Shown in pieces: positions 1 to 8,757 of a stretch of 64,000 nt of DNA. Numbering within the stretch: position 1 is the stretch's first letter; every line of letters starts with the position of its first letter. The notes beneath the pieces were generated by a model, which made no database searches, was not told the DNA's origin, and worked only from the letters and a program-made list of their open reading frames with translations. This stretch comes from Paenibacillus albidus (GTDB taxonomy: Bacteria > Bacillota > Bacilli > Paenibacillales > Paenibacillaceae), in NCBI RefSeq assembly GCF_014644435.1, contig NZ_BMKR01000004.1:1-64000 (forward strand). The letters are read 5' to 3'. The position numbers were made by a program, and so were the translations under genes.

Positions 1-470
1 GCGCAAACCTGCTCTTCGGCAGGCAGTCGGTATTCCACCGTCTCGACACGTAAGCCATCCAGTTTTGCTTCGCGCCCTCCGCGCTGCTTCTTGCGCTTAT
101 AGGTGACCGTCTCGATTAGCGGTTCTTCCTTAGTAGGATCGGCCTCAGCCTCCGCTTCGTTGAACAGGTCGAGCTGATCCGGGTGCGTCTTCTCGCTAGA
201 AGCACCAAAGCGTTTTTGCTGAGCCAGTTGAAACTGTTCTTCGTACCACTTACCGCTGATGATGGACCGTCTACGGTAAGTGGCACCCAGCGCGGAGATA
301 GAGAAATACGGGGATGAATTTGAGGCTTTCTTTAGCTTGCGGTTCCAATACTTAAACTGCTCCAACGTAACGCCATTATCCTCGCACCACTTGGCCACAG
401 AGAGACCACTGGCTTTGTAGCTCGCGATCCGGCTCGACCATTCGTGATGGCGTGCTTCCTTTTTCGTCAT
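1..470 (-). pseudogene. IS66 TnpA-TnpC in-frame chimera (partial, runs off the left edge)
   Basis: Translated from the ATG at 470, the first 50 or so residues are typical IS66 TnpA (MTKKEARHHEWSSRI, then AKWCEDNGVT and a FKYWNRKL helix). From about residue 80 the protein becomes the N-terminal part of the TnpC transposase: QKRFGASSEKT, the acidic DQLDLFNEAEAEAD stretch and the YRLPAEEQVC approach to the zinc ribbon. Normally the end of TnpA, all of TnpB and the start of TnpC lie between these parts. I see no stop through to position 1, so a deletion of more than 500 bp has joined the two genes in frame. It cannot be a working transposase by itself. I infer a deletion relic. The SD sequence GGAAGAGGAG lies upstream around 480-490. 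Confidence 0.75.
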
Positions 471-552
471 TTCGGCAACTCCTCTTCCTTGGTTGCCTTC
501 ATCTTCTCACGATTATTAGGCGCTTAGAAGGTGGGTTGGATTTGACGCTTAC
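1..552 (-). mobile_element. IS66-family element, one end plus internally deleted transposase genes
   Basis: The end of the element lies at 552. On the minus strand it begins GTAAGCGTCAAATCC (positions 552 to 538), which matches the usual IS66 terminal repeat start GTAAGCG. An IS66 TnpA start follows inward at 470. The element runs off the left edge, so the other inverted repeat and the 8-bp target duplication cannot be checked. Because TnpB and parts of TnpA and TnpC are missing, this is a defective remnant. Confidence 0.7.
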
Positions 553-566
553 GTTTAATATGGTGG

Positions 567-850
567 ATTAGCGTTTGTCACCAGCTTTCGATCAGTTCTG
601 ATGTATATCGTACCTCAGAATGGTTTAAACGAGGCTCAAACATCCATCATGATATATTTTGTACATCCAAAGGATAGCCATAAGGCACTTTTCGGCTAAT
701 GCTGCGATATCTGCTGCACCAAATACACTAAAATCGTAAAACGAGCCACTTTGTCCCATCCTGATGTATAAAGTGCACTCAAGCGATCTCCGCCCTAGGC
801 TTACAGGGTGCCTCCCAGGAGGTAGCTTTCGAATGCGCCGTCTATTCCCG
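567..850. repeat. Dispersed 285-bp repeat, copy A
   Basis: This non-coding segment is closely repeated at 18588-18874 in the same orientation. The longest shared blocks include GTACCTCAGAATGGTTTAAA, CGAGGCTCAAACATCCATCA, CTGCACCAAATACACT and GCGATCTCCGCCCTAGGCTT. Both copies carry a CCTCCcrGGAGG palindrome near the right end (about 810-825). Minus-strand ORFs in both copies share the string GSFYDFSVFGAA but differ around it and have no good ribosome site, so I treat it as a non-coding repeat family. Copy A starts about 15 bp from the IS66 end. Confidence 0.8.
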
Positions 851-1005
851 GAAGCGACCACCTTTGTCTGCAGATTTCAACTGTTTATATAGAATCATTT
901 CTCTTTTATTTTAATAAAATATGAAATATAACTACTCTATATAAAATAAATATTGACTATCAGCGAGTGAACAAGCAAAATGAAAGGGGATACATAGGAG
1001 GTAAA

Positions 1006-2469
1006 ATGATGAGGAAAAGAACGGTCACTGCGCTGCTGAGCATTACTTTATTTACGGCTTGCACGAATGAAGGAGGAGTGTCTGTGAACACCAATACTAA
1101 CCGCAATTCTATATCCACACCCGCATTTCAAAATGTATCGGTGCATGATCCGTCCGTAGTCAAAGCCGATGATACTTATTATGTGTTCGGATCACACCTG
1201 GCCGCTGCCAAATCCCGGGATCTGATGTCCTGGACGCAGGTATCTTCCGGTGTACAGGACGGGAATCCCCTGATTCCGAACGTTACCGAGGAACTCCGGG
1301 AGACGTTGGACTGGGCCCAGTCGGATACACTGTGGGCAGCAGATGTAATTCAACTCGCCGATGGCAAGTATTACATGTACTACAATGCCTGTAAAGGTGA
1401 TTCCCCGCTGTCCGCGATGGGGATCGCTATATCCGATCATATTGAAGGGCCTTATAAGAACGCCGGGATCTTCCTCAAATCGGGTATGGCCGGACTTGGA
1501 GATGACGGTGAGATATATGATGCCACCCAAAAGCCGAATGTAGTTGATCCGCATGTGTTCTTTGATAAAGACAGCAAGCTGTGGATGGTGTACGGCTCGT
1601 ATTCCGGCGGTATTTTCATTCTGGAAATGGATAGTAAAACGGGGTTTCCACGGCCAGGTCAAGGATATGGTCAAAAGCTGCTGGGCGCCAATCATGCCCG
1701 GATTGAAGGCCCTTATATGCTTTACAGTCCTGAAACCGATTACTATTACCTATTCCTCTCTTACGGAGGGCTGGATGCGAACGGAGGCTACAATATACGG
1801 GTAGCCCGCTCGAAGTCGCCCGATGGACCTTTTGAGGATGCCGAGGGACAGGATATGATTGATGCGAAGGGGACCGCGGGCGTTATTTTTGATGATCCGG
1901 CCTATTCGCCTTACGGGGTTAAACTGCTTGGGAATTTTGAATTGGAGAGTGTGGAAGGGGAAGGCAGAGGGCACGGTTATGTATCTCCCGGGCATAATTC
2001 AGCATACTACGATGAAATGAGCGGCAAATATTATTTGATCTTCCACACCCGCTTTTCCGGCCGCGGAGAAGAACATGAAGTGCGGGTGCACCAGATGTTC
2101 TTGAACAGCGAAGGCTGGCCGGTTGTGGCTCCGCACCGGTATGCAGGAGAAACTATTGGCACTTATAAGCAGCAGGACGTAACGGGCAAATATCACTATG
2201 TGAATCACAACAAAATCATCACGGCGGATATCGTTTTGTCCAAGGTTATTGAATTAACCCCGGACGGCCAAATATCCGGGGCCGTAACCGGGACCTGGGC
2301 CCTTGAAGGGGAACATGCAGCGGAGCTGACCATTGACGGAAATGTATATAAAGGGGTGTTTTCCCGGGAATGGGATGCGGCTGCAGAACAAGAGGTTATG
2401 ACCTTTACCGCGGGCTCCAAAGAGGGCATATCCATCTGGGGCAGTCATGTCTCTGCGGCTACGAAGTGA
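1006..2469 (+). CDS. abn2: Secreted GH43 endo-1,5-alpha-L-arabinanase, lipoprotein
   Basis: This is a 487-residue exported glycoside hydrolase that would cut the alpha-1,5-arabinan backbone of plant pectin outside the cell. The start chosen is the ATG at 1006 (or 1009) behind AGGAGG at 996-1001, not an upstream GTG at 967. A signal peptide ends in the lipobox FTAC (Cys about 19). The GH43 five-bladed propeller follows, with the catalytic base in VHDPSVVKADDTYYVFGSH, the pKa-modulating Asp in NVVDPHVFFD and the acid Glu in RIEGPYMLYS. The C-terminal ~110 residues fit the lipocalin-like domain of Abn2/YxiA-type enzymes, and the length agrees with that subfamily. No sugar transport genes lie beside it. 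The AT-rich stretch 885-960 probably holds the promoter. Confidence 0.85.
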   Translation: MMRKRTVTALLSITLFTACTNEGGVSVNTNTNRNSISTPAFQNVSVHDPSVVKADDTYYVFGSHLAAAKSRDLMSWTQVSSGVQDGNPLIPNVTEELRETLDWAQSDTLWAADVIQLADGKYYMYYNACKGDSPLSAMGIAISDHIEGPYKNAGIFLKSGMAGLGDDGEIYDATQKPNVVDPHVFFDKDSKLWMVYGSYSGGIFILEMDSKTGFPRPGQGYGQKLLGANHARIEGPYMLYSPETDYYYLFLSYGGLDANGGYNIRVARSKSPDGPFEDAEGQDMIDAKGTAGVIFDDPAYSPYGVKLLGNFELESVEGEGRGHGYVSPGHNSAYYDEMSGKYYLIFHTRFSGRGEEHEVRVHQMFLNSEGWPVVAPHRYAGETIGTYKQQDVTGKYHYVNHNKIITADIVLSKVIELTPDGQISGAVTGTWALEGEHAAELTIDGNVYKGVFSREWDAAAEQEVMTFTAGSKEGISIWGSHVSAATK

Positions 2470-2516
2470 TTTTAACTGGACAAACATGCTACAATAGCTG
2501 ATAAAGGAGTGATTAC

Positions 2517-2786
2517 ATGGCAATCAGCATTCAGGTTCAGAACACGCCGAACCCCAATTCTGTTAAAATCAATACCGATCAGACCATTTTTGAAGGCCCG
2601 TCCAGCACATCGCTTAAAAGCGGGGATGCCACAGACCATCCGCTGGCTGCTGCTCTCTTGAGTATTGAAGGTGTAGATAACATTTTTGGCATCCGTGATT
2701 TTGTGACGATCAGCAAAACTGCGGATGCAGAGTGGGATACGATTTTGCCGCAAGTGGAACAGGCTTTTGTTTCGGTATATAATTAA
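2517..2786 (+). CDS. Stand-alone NifU/Nfu N-terminal domain protein
   Basis: An 89-residue protein that consists only of the Nfu N-terminal domain. It opens with QNTPNPNSVKI, the family signature, and ends at the fold boundary (QVEQAFVSVYN). The C-terminal CxxC Fe-S scaffold domain is absent, so it cannot carry a cluster by that route. In Firmicutes such stand-alone domains are common and their role in Fe-S or redox biology is unsettled. The ATG follows AAAGGAGTG. It is convergent with fabF, whose stop lies 70 bp away. Confidence 0.75.
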   Translation: MAISIQVQNTPNPNSVKINTDQTIFEGPSSTSLKSGDATDHPLAAALLSIEGVDNIFGIRDFVTISKTADAEWDTILPQVEQAFVSVYN

Positions 2787-2855
2787 AACAGCAGATGAAC
2801 AACGAACACCTTCAGTTGCCGGGATTGACCCGGTACTGGAGGTGTTTTTGGTCAA

Positions 2856-4094
2856 TCACCCGGTATACTTGGAGATGACGATCACCGCATTATGGCCGCC
2901 AAAACCAAAGGAATTGGAAATGCCAATATGCAGGTTCGCTGCCCGGGCGATATTCGGCACATAATCCAGATCGCAGATATCATCGGGTTCTTCCTGATTG
3001 AGGGTTGGAGGAACCATGCCTGACTGAATACTCTTTACCAAAGCGATCGCTTCCAAACCTCCGGCAGCCCCCAGCGCATGTCCAGTCATAGACTTATTGG
3101 CTGTGACAGGAATCCGGTAAGCCCCGTCACCGAACAGCTTTTTGATGGCGAGCGTCTCGGAACGGTCGCCGACAACGGTGCTGGTAGCATGAGCGCTGAT
3201 CACATCGACATCCTCCGGCCGGAGCCGGGCTTCATTCAAAGCCAGCTTCATGGCCTGGTAGGCACCGGTTCCCTCCGGATGCGTGGCCACCATATGATAG
3301 GCATCGGAGCTGGCTCCATACCCGATCACTTCTCCATGGATCTGTGCGCCCCGGCGAAGGGCATGGGTGAGGGATTCCAGAATAACAATTCCCCCGCCTT
3401 CTCCAATCACGAATCCATCCCGTTTCCCGTCAAAAGGGCGGCTGGCCGCCTCTGGTTCTTCATTTCGCGTCGATAATGAAGTCGCGTTCCCGAAGCTGGC
3501 CAGTGAAATTTCACTGATTGCCGCTTCGGAGCCCCCGGCAATTACTATATCGGCTCCGCCGTAGCGGATCAGCCGGAAGGCTTCGCCAATGGCGGTGTTG
3601 CCGATGGAGCAGGCCGTTACCGGGGATAAGGTTGGCCCCGTTGCTCCCAGCCTGATACTGATCATGGCCGCGGCCATGTTGGAGATCAGCATCGGAATCA
3701 ACGTCGGGCTGACCCGTTCCGGTCCGCGGGTCCGCATAAGCTCCCCTTGATCCATCAATGTTTGAATCCCGCCCACACCTGAACCAACGTATACGGCCAG
3801 CCGCTCCCGGTCGATCTTCTCCAGATCAAGGCCTGAATGCGTCCACGCATCTTCGGCGGCAGCGAGCGCAAACTGGCTGAACCGGTCCATCCGGCGTGCC
3901 TCTTTGCGGCCAAATCTGGCTTCTGCATCGAAGTCTTGCACAATTCCGGCGATTTTTGATTTGAAGCCGGTTGTATCAAAGGAAGTGATCGGCGCAACCC
4001 CCGATCGGCCCATGATCAGATGCTGCCAGAATTGTTCTACGGTATTTCCAAGTGGCGAGATAAGTCCCATGCCGGTAATGACCACGCGTTCCAT
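2856..4094 (-). CDS. fabF: Beta-ketoacyl-ACP synthase II (FabF)
   Basis: A 412-residue condensing enzyme of type II fatty acid synthesis, cytoplasmic, which elongates malonyl-ACP onto acyl-ACP. The start at 4094 has GGAGGA at 4102-4107 upstream. The active-site set is intact: Cys162 in VTACSIGNTA, His302 in SAHATST, Lys334 and His339 in NKSMTGHALG. The Cys loop (CSIGN) differs from the usual CATGT/CATGA, so substrate preference may differ from the main FabF. It is not in a fab cluster. It is divergent from an XRE regulator with a palindrome between them, which suggests that this copy is specifically regulated or is a second paralogue. Confidence 0.88.
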   Translation of the reverse strand: MERVVITGMGLISPLGNTVEQFWQHLIMGRSGVAPITSFDTTGFKSKIAGIVQDFDAEARFGRKEARRMDRFSQFALAAAEDAWTHSGLDLEKIDRERLAVYVGSGVGGIQTLMDQGELMRTRGPERVSPTLIPMLISNMAAAMISIRLGATGPTLSPVTACSIGNTAIGEAFRLIRYGGADIVIAGGSEAAISEISLASFGNATSLSTRNEEPEAASRPFDGKRDGFVIGEGGGIVILESLTHALRRGAQIHGEVIGYGASSDAYHMVATHPEGTGAYQAMKLALNEARLRPEDVDVISAHATSTVVGDRSETLAIKKLFGDGAYRIPVTANKSMTGHALGAAGGLEAIALVKSIQSGMVPPTLNQEEPDDICDLDYVPNIARAANLHIGISNSFGFGGHNAVIVISKYTG

Positions 4095-4159
4095 AATGTT
4101 CCTCCTCCAAAGTGTGTTGTACAATGTATTTTTTCATTTTTGTTATCCTATTACAAGTT

Positions 4160-4185
4160 GTAGTTTATACTAGTATAATTACTAC
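4160..4185. promoter_or_regulatory. Palindromic operator candidate between fabF and the XRE regulator
   Basis: TATACTAGTATA at 4166-4177 is a perfect 12-bp palindrome. It is flanked by GTAGT (4160-4164) and ACTAC (4181-4185), which extend the dyad with a two-base offset. It sits in the only intergenic space between fabF and the divergent regulator, so binding there could control both. That the XRE protein binds it is inference. Confidence 0.5.
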
Positions 4186-4213
4186 TATATTGAGGGGATA
4201 GGAGGAGAAGGGG

Positions 4214-5068
4214 ATGTCAAATCAGACAAGACTACAAGCCTTATCCGATTTCTTAAAAGCCCGGCGTGCGGCTATTTCACCCGCAGCCGCAGGCCTGCCG
4301 GAAGGCACACGGAGGCGGACGCCGGGGTTGCGGAGAGAAGAGGTGGCACAACTCGCAGGCGTTAGCAGCACCTGGTATACCTGGCTTGAGCAAGGCCGGG
4401 ATATTAAGGTATCCCCCTCCGTGCTGGATTGTGTGGCAAGTGCACTGCAGCTGACAGCGGATGAGCGCAAATATCTCTATGCACTGGCGCTGGAGACAGG
4501 ACCGGGCAGCACCGCTTTTACCCATGAGGAGCCTTCCGTGATCAGCCCGCCGCTGCAAAAGATTCTGAAGGAGCTAAGCACCTGTCCTACGCTTATATCT
4601 GACCGGCGCTGCGGTATCGTGGGCTGGAATGAAGCGGCGGCACATGTCTTTCTGGACTTTGCCAAGCTGCCGCCGGAACAGCGGAATATGATCCGCCTGT
4701 TATTTGTGCGTAAGGAATTTCAAAGGCTGGCCGTGAACTGGGAGCAGTTCGTCAGAGGTTATTTATCCATTTTCCGTGCGTATTACGGACAATACATGGA
4801 GGATCGCTGGTACGATGATTTTTTGGAAGAAATGAGGGAAGAGCATCCGCTTTTCAACGGGCTATGGGAGCAAAGCCGGGTCAGCTCGGCCCCGGACGTG
4901 GTACTGGAATTCAGACATGCCAAAGCGGGAAAAATGCTCTTTCACTTAACCTCATTGCAGGTGCACGGGAGTGCAGACTTGCGGTGCAGTATCTATACAC
5001 CCGCCGGAGACTCCAATACAGAATTCAAACTGAAGCAGCTAATGGATACTTATAATACGGAACAATAG
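4214..5068 (+). CDS. XRE-family regulator with MmyB-like ligand-binding domain
   Basis: 284 residues. The N-terminal helix-turn-helix (about 10-85) carries the hallmark TPGLRREEVAQLAGVSSTWYTWLEQGRD of the MmyB/XRE subfamily. The rest (about 105-275) fits the MmyB-like PAS-type ligand pocket (RRCGIVGWNEAAAHVFLDF). Family members bind fatty-acid-like ligands in solved structures. With divergent fabF next door, regulation of fatty acid synthesis by an acyl ligand is a reasonable inference. The ATG at 4214 follows GGAGAAGGGG. Confidence 0.8.
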   Translation: MSNQTRLQALSDFLKARRAAISPAAAGLPEGTRRRTPGLRREEVAQLAGVSSTWYTWLEQGRDIKVSPSVLDCVASALQLTADERKYLYALALETGPGSTAFTHEEPSVISPPLQKILKELSTCPTLISDRRCGIVGWNEAAAHVFLDFAKLPPEQRNMIRLLFVRKEFQRLAVNWEQFVRGYLSIFRAYYGQYMEDRWYDDFLEEMREEHPLFNGLWEQSRVSSAPDVVLEFRHAKAGKMLFHLTSLQVHGSADLRCSIYTPAGDSNTEFKLKQLMDTYNTEQ

Positions 5069-5080
5069 GAGAACAGCCGA

Positions 5081-5117
5081 ATAACCCCTCTGCTGATTGC
5101 TCAGTCAGAGAGGTTAT
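5081..5117 (+). terminator. Hairpin after the XRE regulator gene
   Basis: ATAACCCCTCTG pairs with CAGAGAGGTTAT, with one bulge, around a 13-base loop. A clear T-run is missing, so termination is probable rather than certain. Confidence 0.45.
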
Positions 5118-5169
5118 ATTAAAGAGGAAGATGCATGGGCAAGTATGGGGCGGATACTCTTTTAGAAGA

Positions 5170-5457
5170 TTAGAAGTCTGAAGTTGCTACTTGAATAAAT
5201 CCAAATGCAGCTCCTGCAGCAGTAGCTTGTAATGCTGCAACCAAAAGAAGTTGTACGGAAAGTGTAAGACTGTTGCCTCCTGGAATGACATAAGTGATGA
5301 CCGGGGCATTTACGCGTGTAAGCACCAGGTTGACAGGATTGGCAGAGTTGTTTTGTACGGTTACTGCGGCATTGGTGCCACCAGCCAGATTTTCATAATA
5401 AGATTTGCCGACACCAGCAGCTAAAGTGAAAAATTGTTGCGGTAATAAGATAGCCAT
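5170..5457 (-). CDS. Small hydrophobic beta-rich protein of unknown function
   Basis: A 95-residue protein. The ATG at 5457 has a strong AAAGGAGG upstream (5463-5473 region), so the gene looks real. It opens MAILLPQQFFTLAAGVGKSYY and is followed by alternating Val/Asn/Thr strands (AAVTVQNNSANPVNLVLTRV) and an Ala-rich end. It has no cysteine, no signal peptide cleavage site and no clear membrane helix. The composition suggests a small self-assembling or surface beta-protein, but I do not recognise the family. Confidence 0.6.
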   Translation of the reverse strand: MAILLPQQFFTLAAGVGKSYYENLAGGTNAAVTVQNNSANPVNLVLTRVNAPVITYVIPGGNSLTLSVQLLLVAALQATAAGAAFGFIQVATSDF

Positions 5458-5583
5458 GGGTATGACCTCCTTTGCGGTTTGATAGAATATTCTATGTGCC
5501 AAATCTAGCAATGCACTAGCGAATGCCTCGGTGAGAGAGCACATTTTAATAGGGTACATAGCTCCGCAAAGGATGTTGTCAGC

Positions 5584-6723
5584 CTATTGTTTTCCGTAGA
5601 CCCGGTACAAGCCGACTCCGAATAGCATGCCAAGGAACGACAGGGCCGATATGGACAGGAACAGGATTTGTCCGCCGAATGCTTCATAGATTGCGCCTCC
5701 TGCGTAGGAAGCTACAATCCCGGACACCCCAAAGAACAACAAAGCAAGTACGGTCTGACCCGTCGCCCGCCATTCCACGGGGACAATTCCGTAGAGATAT
5801 TGAATCGCCGCCGAATAGAACACCGGAAAGGTCAGCAGCTGCAGGATTTGCAAATAGGCGAGCAGCTGCGGATCGGTCAGCCAGGCGGATAGAAAAAAAC
5901 GAATGAAATAAAATCCGCCCGCAGCTGCGATGAGTATCAGCTCTTTCCCTTTGCGCAGCCACCAGAAACTTAGAGCAAATACGGCAATTTCACTGATTGC
6001 CGCCAGAAACCAGGCCTGGCCTACAAGTTCAGGGCTTCCGCCCAGCTCCCCAATGTAGACGCCAAGGAAGGTATCATTCATTCGGGCCGGGATGGAGCAG
6101 ACAAAGACGAGTCCAAGGAACAATAAGGTCTCCTTGTTGCTAAGGAATTGTCTCAGGCTGCTTAAAGTAACCGGCTTGCCGCTAACCGGAGCGTCCGGCA
6201 TCATCCAGCTCACCAGGAGACCAAGCCCGGCAATTCCGGCAAATAGCAGAGCCATGCTGTGTACGCCAAAGTACGACATGACATATCCGGTCAGCAGAGC
6301 GGTTACCCCGTAACCCAGCGCTCCGTAAGTGCGAATTGAACCATAGCTGATCCCGGAAGCCTCGGCTATGCGGAAATTCAGGCTCTCGGTCAGCGGATCA
6401 ATGGGCATTAGGAAGAAATAGAGCAGCATCGCGAATAGAACGAGCTGGAAGTAGCTGTCCGAATCATACAGGAAATATCCGGTGACGGCCGAGCAGAACA
6501 GCAGGAGCAGCATCACCTTGCGGATCGTACGGGTCCGGTCGCTGATCATGCCCCATAAAGGCTGGGCAACAAGGGTAATAAAACCGCCGGTCCCGATAAT
6601 AAACCCGATCTGTGCCGGATTGAGACCTTGTTTGTCCAAGTATACAGGCAGGAAAGGGATGAACATGGCCAGAAGTGCAAAATACAAAAAGTTGAATCCT
6701 TTTAACAACCTTGCAGCTTTCAT
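5584..6723 (-). CDS. MFS transporter, LacY/phenylpropionate-permease-like (MFS_1_like)
   Basis: A 379-residue inner-membrane protein with about 12 predicted helices. The opening LKGFNFLYFALLAMFIPFLPVYLDKQGL and the loop GMISDRTRTIRKV (MFS motif A, GxxxDRxxxRK) are characteristic. It resembles the MFS_1_like group that includes HcaT-type and nucleoside:H+ symporters. The substrate is unknown. The start at 6723 is chosen because GGGGGA lies at the right distance; an in-frame ATG at 6735 is possible. It is divergent from exoA with about 110 bp between. Confidence 0.75.
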   Translation of the reverse strand: MKAARLLKGFNFLYFALLAMFIPFLPVYLDKQGLNPAQIGFIIGTGGFITLVAQPLWGMISDRTRTIRKVMLLLLFCSAVTGYFLYDSDSYFQLVLFAMLLYFFLMPIDPLTESLNFRIAEASGISYGSIRTYGALGYGVTALLTGYVMSYFGVHSMALLFAGIAGLGLLVSWMMPDAPVSGKPVTLSSLRQFLSNKETLLFLGLVFVCSIPARMNDTFLGVYIGELGGSPELVGQAWFLAAISEIAVFALSFWWLRKGKELILIAAAGGFYFIRFFLSAWLTDPQLLAYLQILQLLTFPVFYSAAIQYLYGIVPVEWRATGQTVLALLFFGVSGIVASYAGGAIYEAFGGQILFLSISALSFLGMLFGVGLYRVYGKQ

Positions 6724-6832
6724 AATTTCCCCCATCTCTCGCGTGTCTTGTGTAGTAATTTCACCATACATCCAGCCTATTATTCTATGATAAAATAAGA
6801 CTTACTACAAGCGGCAAGGAGAATCAACAACA

Positions 6833-7591
6833 ATGAAACTGGTATCCTGGAATGTAAACGGGCTTAGAGCATGTGTTACCAAAGGTTTTAACGAATATTT
6901 CAATGAAATGAAAGCAGATATCTTCTGTGTGCAGGAGACGAAGCTGCAGGCGGGACAAATTGTACTGGACCAAGGCGACGAATATACCCAGTACTGGAAC
7001 TATGCCCAGAAGAAGGGGTACTCGGGTACGGCTGTGTTCAGCCGCATCAAACCGCTCTCTGTCAGATACGGCATAGAAGAGGATGAGGAAGCCGAAGGAC
7101 GGATTCTTACACTGGAGTTTGAGGACTTTTATCTGGTGAATGTCTATACACCCAACGCTAAACGTGATTTGTCGAGACTGGGCTACCGGATGGAATGGGA
7201 GGACCGTTTCCGCACCTACCTCCTGGCCCTGGATAAGCTTAAGCCGGTCATTGTCTGTGGTGATCTGAATGTGGCTCATGCAGAGATCGACCTCAAGAAT
7301 CCGAAGCCCAACCAGGGGAATTCCGGGTTTACCGAAGAAGAGCGGGGCAAGATGACCGAATTACTGAATGCCGGATTTATCGACACGTTCAGGCACTTTT
7401 ACCCGGAGCAGGAGGGTGCTTATACCTGGTGGTCCTACATGCCCAAGGTCAGGGAGCGGAATGTAGGCTGGCGGATTGATTATTTTTTGGTTTCTGCCCG
7501 GCTGGCGCCAAGGCTTGAAGATGCCCGGATTGAATGCAGCGTGATGGGCAGTGACCATTGTCCGGTGGTTCTTGACCTTCTGGATGCCTAG
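6833..7591 (+). CDS. exoA: Exodeoxyribonuclease III / AP endonuclease
   Basis: 252 residues, exactly the size of Bacillus ExoA. It is a cytoplasmic base-excision repair enzyme that nicks 5' to abasic sites and trims 3' ends. The exonuclease-endonuclease-phosphatase motifs are all present: LVSWNVNGLRA, QETKLQ (metal Glu), VNVYTPNAK, CGDLNVAH (catalytic Asp/Asn), WRIDYFLVS and GSDHCPVVLDL (catalytic Asp-His). The ATG follows AAGGAG. It ends at a bidirectional terminator. Confidence 0.92.
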   Translation: MKLVSWNVNGLRACVTKGFNEYFNEMKADIFCVQETKLQAGQIVLDQGDEYTQYWNYAQKKGYSGTAVFSRIKPLSVRYGIEEDEEAEGRILTLEFEDFYLVNVYTPNAKRDLSRLGYRMEWEDRFRTYLLALDKLKPVIVCGDLNVAHAEIDLKNPKPNQGNSGFTEEERGKMTELLNAGFIDTFRHFYPEQEGAYTWWSYMPKVRERNVGWRIDYFLVSARLAPRLEDARIECSVMGSDHCPVVLDLLDA

Positions 7592-7594
7592 AAC

Positions 7595-7640
7595 AAAAAG
7601 ACAGCGATACGCCCACTGTTGGTGTACCGCTGTCTTTTTT
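7595..7640. terminator. Bidirectional terminator between exoA and the VanZ/RDD gene
   Basis: AAAAAGACAGCG pairs with CGCTGTCTTTTTT around a loop. T-runs occur in both reading directions, and the hairpin reaches the stop codon of the convergent minus-strand gene at 7639. Confidence 0.85.
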
Positions 7641-8757
7641 ATTGGTTTATGGCAAGCCCCGGGGAGTGATCCGGCCAGGAAATGGTATGTGAAGTCCGGC
7701 TGATCTGTTCATAAAGGAGTACCGGATTCTTCTTGAACATTCGGATAATCAGATGGATGATACCGGATAACTGCAGAATGGGGACCAGAATTTGCAGTAT
7801 AAGCAGACCGGCTGCCGGGATGGACTGGTTCATAGTGGCTTCCAGCAGCAGAACATGCAGTCCGAAGAATACCCAATACAGCAGTCCGTATCTGACGAAA
7901 AGCATTCTCAGCGTGACATGCTCACTGCTGCCGCTTACCCGAATCCGCACGATCCATTTGCCGAGTGTCCGCCCGTTGGTGAAATAAGGAAGCAGAATGA
8001 AATATATGCCCGTCGCAATCCAGTAGGCAAAGGGTAATTCAAAGACATACAAAATGCCGGTGCCGATCATACAAATCCCGCCGTCGATCATAAAAGCAAT
8101 TCCGCGTCTGGTATAAGTGACCCGTTTGGCCCCCAGATCAACGCTTTGGTCCAGCTGTTCAATCCGCGGCAGCAAGCCGGAGATCCACTCGGCGATCCGG
8201 TAGCCGATAATTCCGCCGAGTGTATTAGCGATTAGATCATCAACATCAAAGACACGGTGAGGATAATCATAGAATCCGTAAATGCCGGTAATCTGTGTAA
8301 CCTCAAAAAATAAGGAGAGGCCAAAGGACAGCAGAATACAGACCATCCAGCGGGCCCGGAAATAATAATTCAGGAACATGCCGAACGGAACCATCAGAAG
8401 GACATTGAAGATTACCTGTAAAAAGGCGCGCTCCCGAAGCAGACTCAAGTAAGTTGACGGTTCAGATCCAACGATATTGGATTCACGCATGATATCCTGA
8501 ATAAATTGCAGCGGGATCGGCTGCAGTGCGCCCCCAAGCTTTGGCAAATTATGCCGGGAGGCCGGCAGCGGCAGCATGACCAGATAAAAGGCGTTCATCA
8601 GATAGAGCAGTAAAAGATAGAGCACAAGAGCTCTAACTTTATTGATATAGCCATGCCGCCTGTACTGGACAATCAGAAAAGGTAGGGTAAAGAATAACGC
8701 AGCTACGGGAAAGGTCATAAATGCATAAGAGATCGGAAATAGATACGACTGAAACAT
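7639..8757 (-). CDS. VanZ family protein fused to an RDD membrane domain
   Basis: About 372 residues and very hydrophobic. Residues ~1-205 form a VanZ-like domain of several helices (FDVDDLIANTLGGIIGY is the conserved VanZ end). Residues ~225-330 form an RDD domain (GIAFMIDGGICM, then the NGRTLGKWIVRIRV turn). VanZ proteins give low-level teicoplanin resistance in some hosts, but most chromosomal copies have no known role. AGGTGG three bases before the ATG at 8757 favours this start. An ATG at 8820 would add 21 residues but has a poor ribosome site. Confidence 0.75.
   Translation of the reverse strand: MFQSYLFPISYAFMTFPVAALFFTLPFLIVQYRRHGYINKVRALVLYLLLLYLMNAFYLVMLPLPASRHNLPKLGGALQPIPLQFIQDIMRESNIVGSEPSTYLSLLRERAFLQVIFNVLLMVPFGMFLNYYFRARWMVCILLSFGLSLFFEVTQITGIYGFYDYPHRVFDVDDLIANTLGGIIGYRIAEWISGLLPRIEQLDQSVDLGAKRVTYTRRGIAFMIDGGICMIGTGILYVFELPFAYWIATGIYFILLPYFTNGRTLGKWIVRIRVSGSSEHVTLRMLFVRYGLLYWVFFGLHVLLLEATMNQSIPAAGLLILQILVPILQLSGIIHLIIRMFKKNPVLLYEQISRTSHTISWPDHSPGLAINQ

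Noticed and set aside
625..861. Minus-strand ORF of 78 codons inside the dispersed repeat, with a partly conserved protein string in copy B
   Set aside because: The two copies share only a dozen residues in a row and differ by frame-changing indels elsewhere, and no ribosome site is present. The DNA repeat explains the similarity.
1192..1695. Long minus-strand ORF opposite the arabinanase gene
   Set aside because: It is a shadow of a well-supported GH43 gene with an SD, signal peptide and catalytic motifs on the plus strand.
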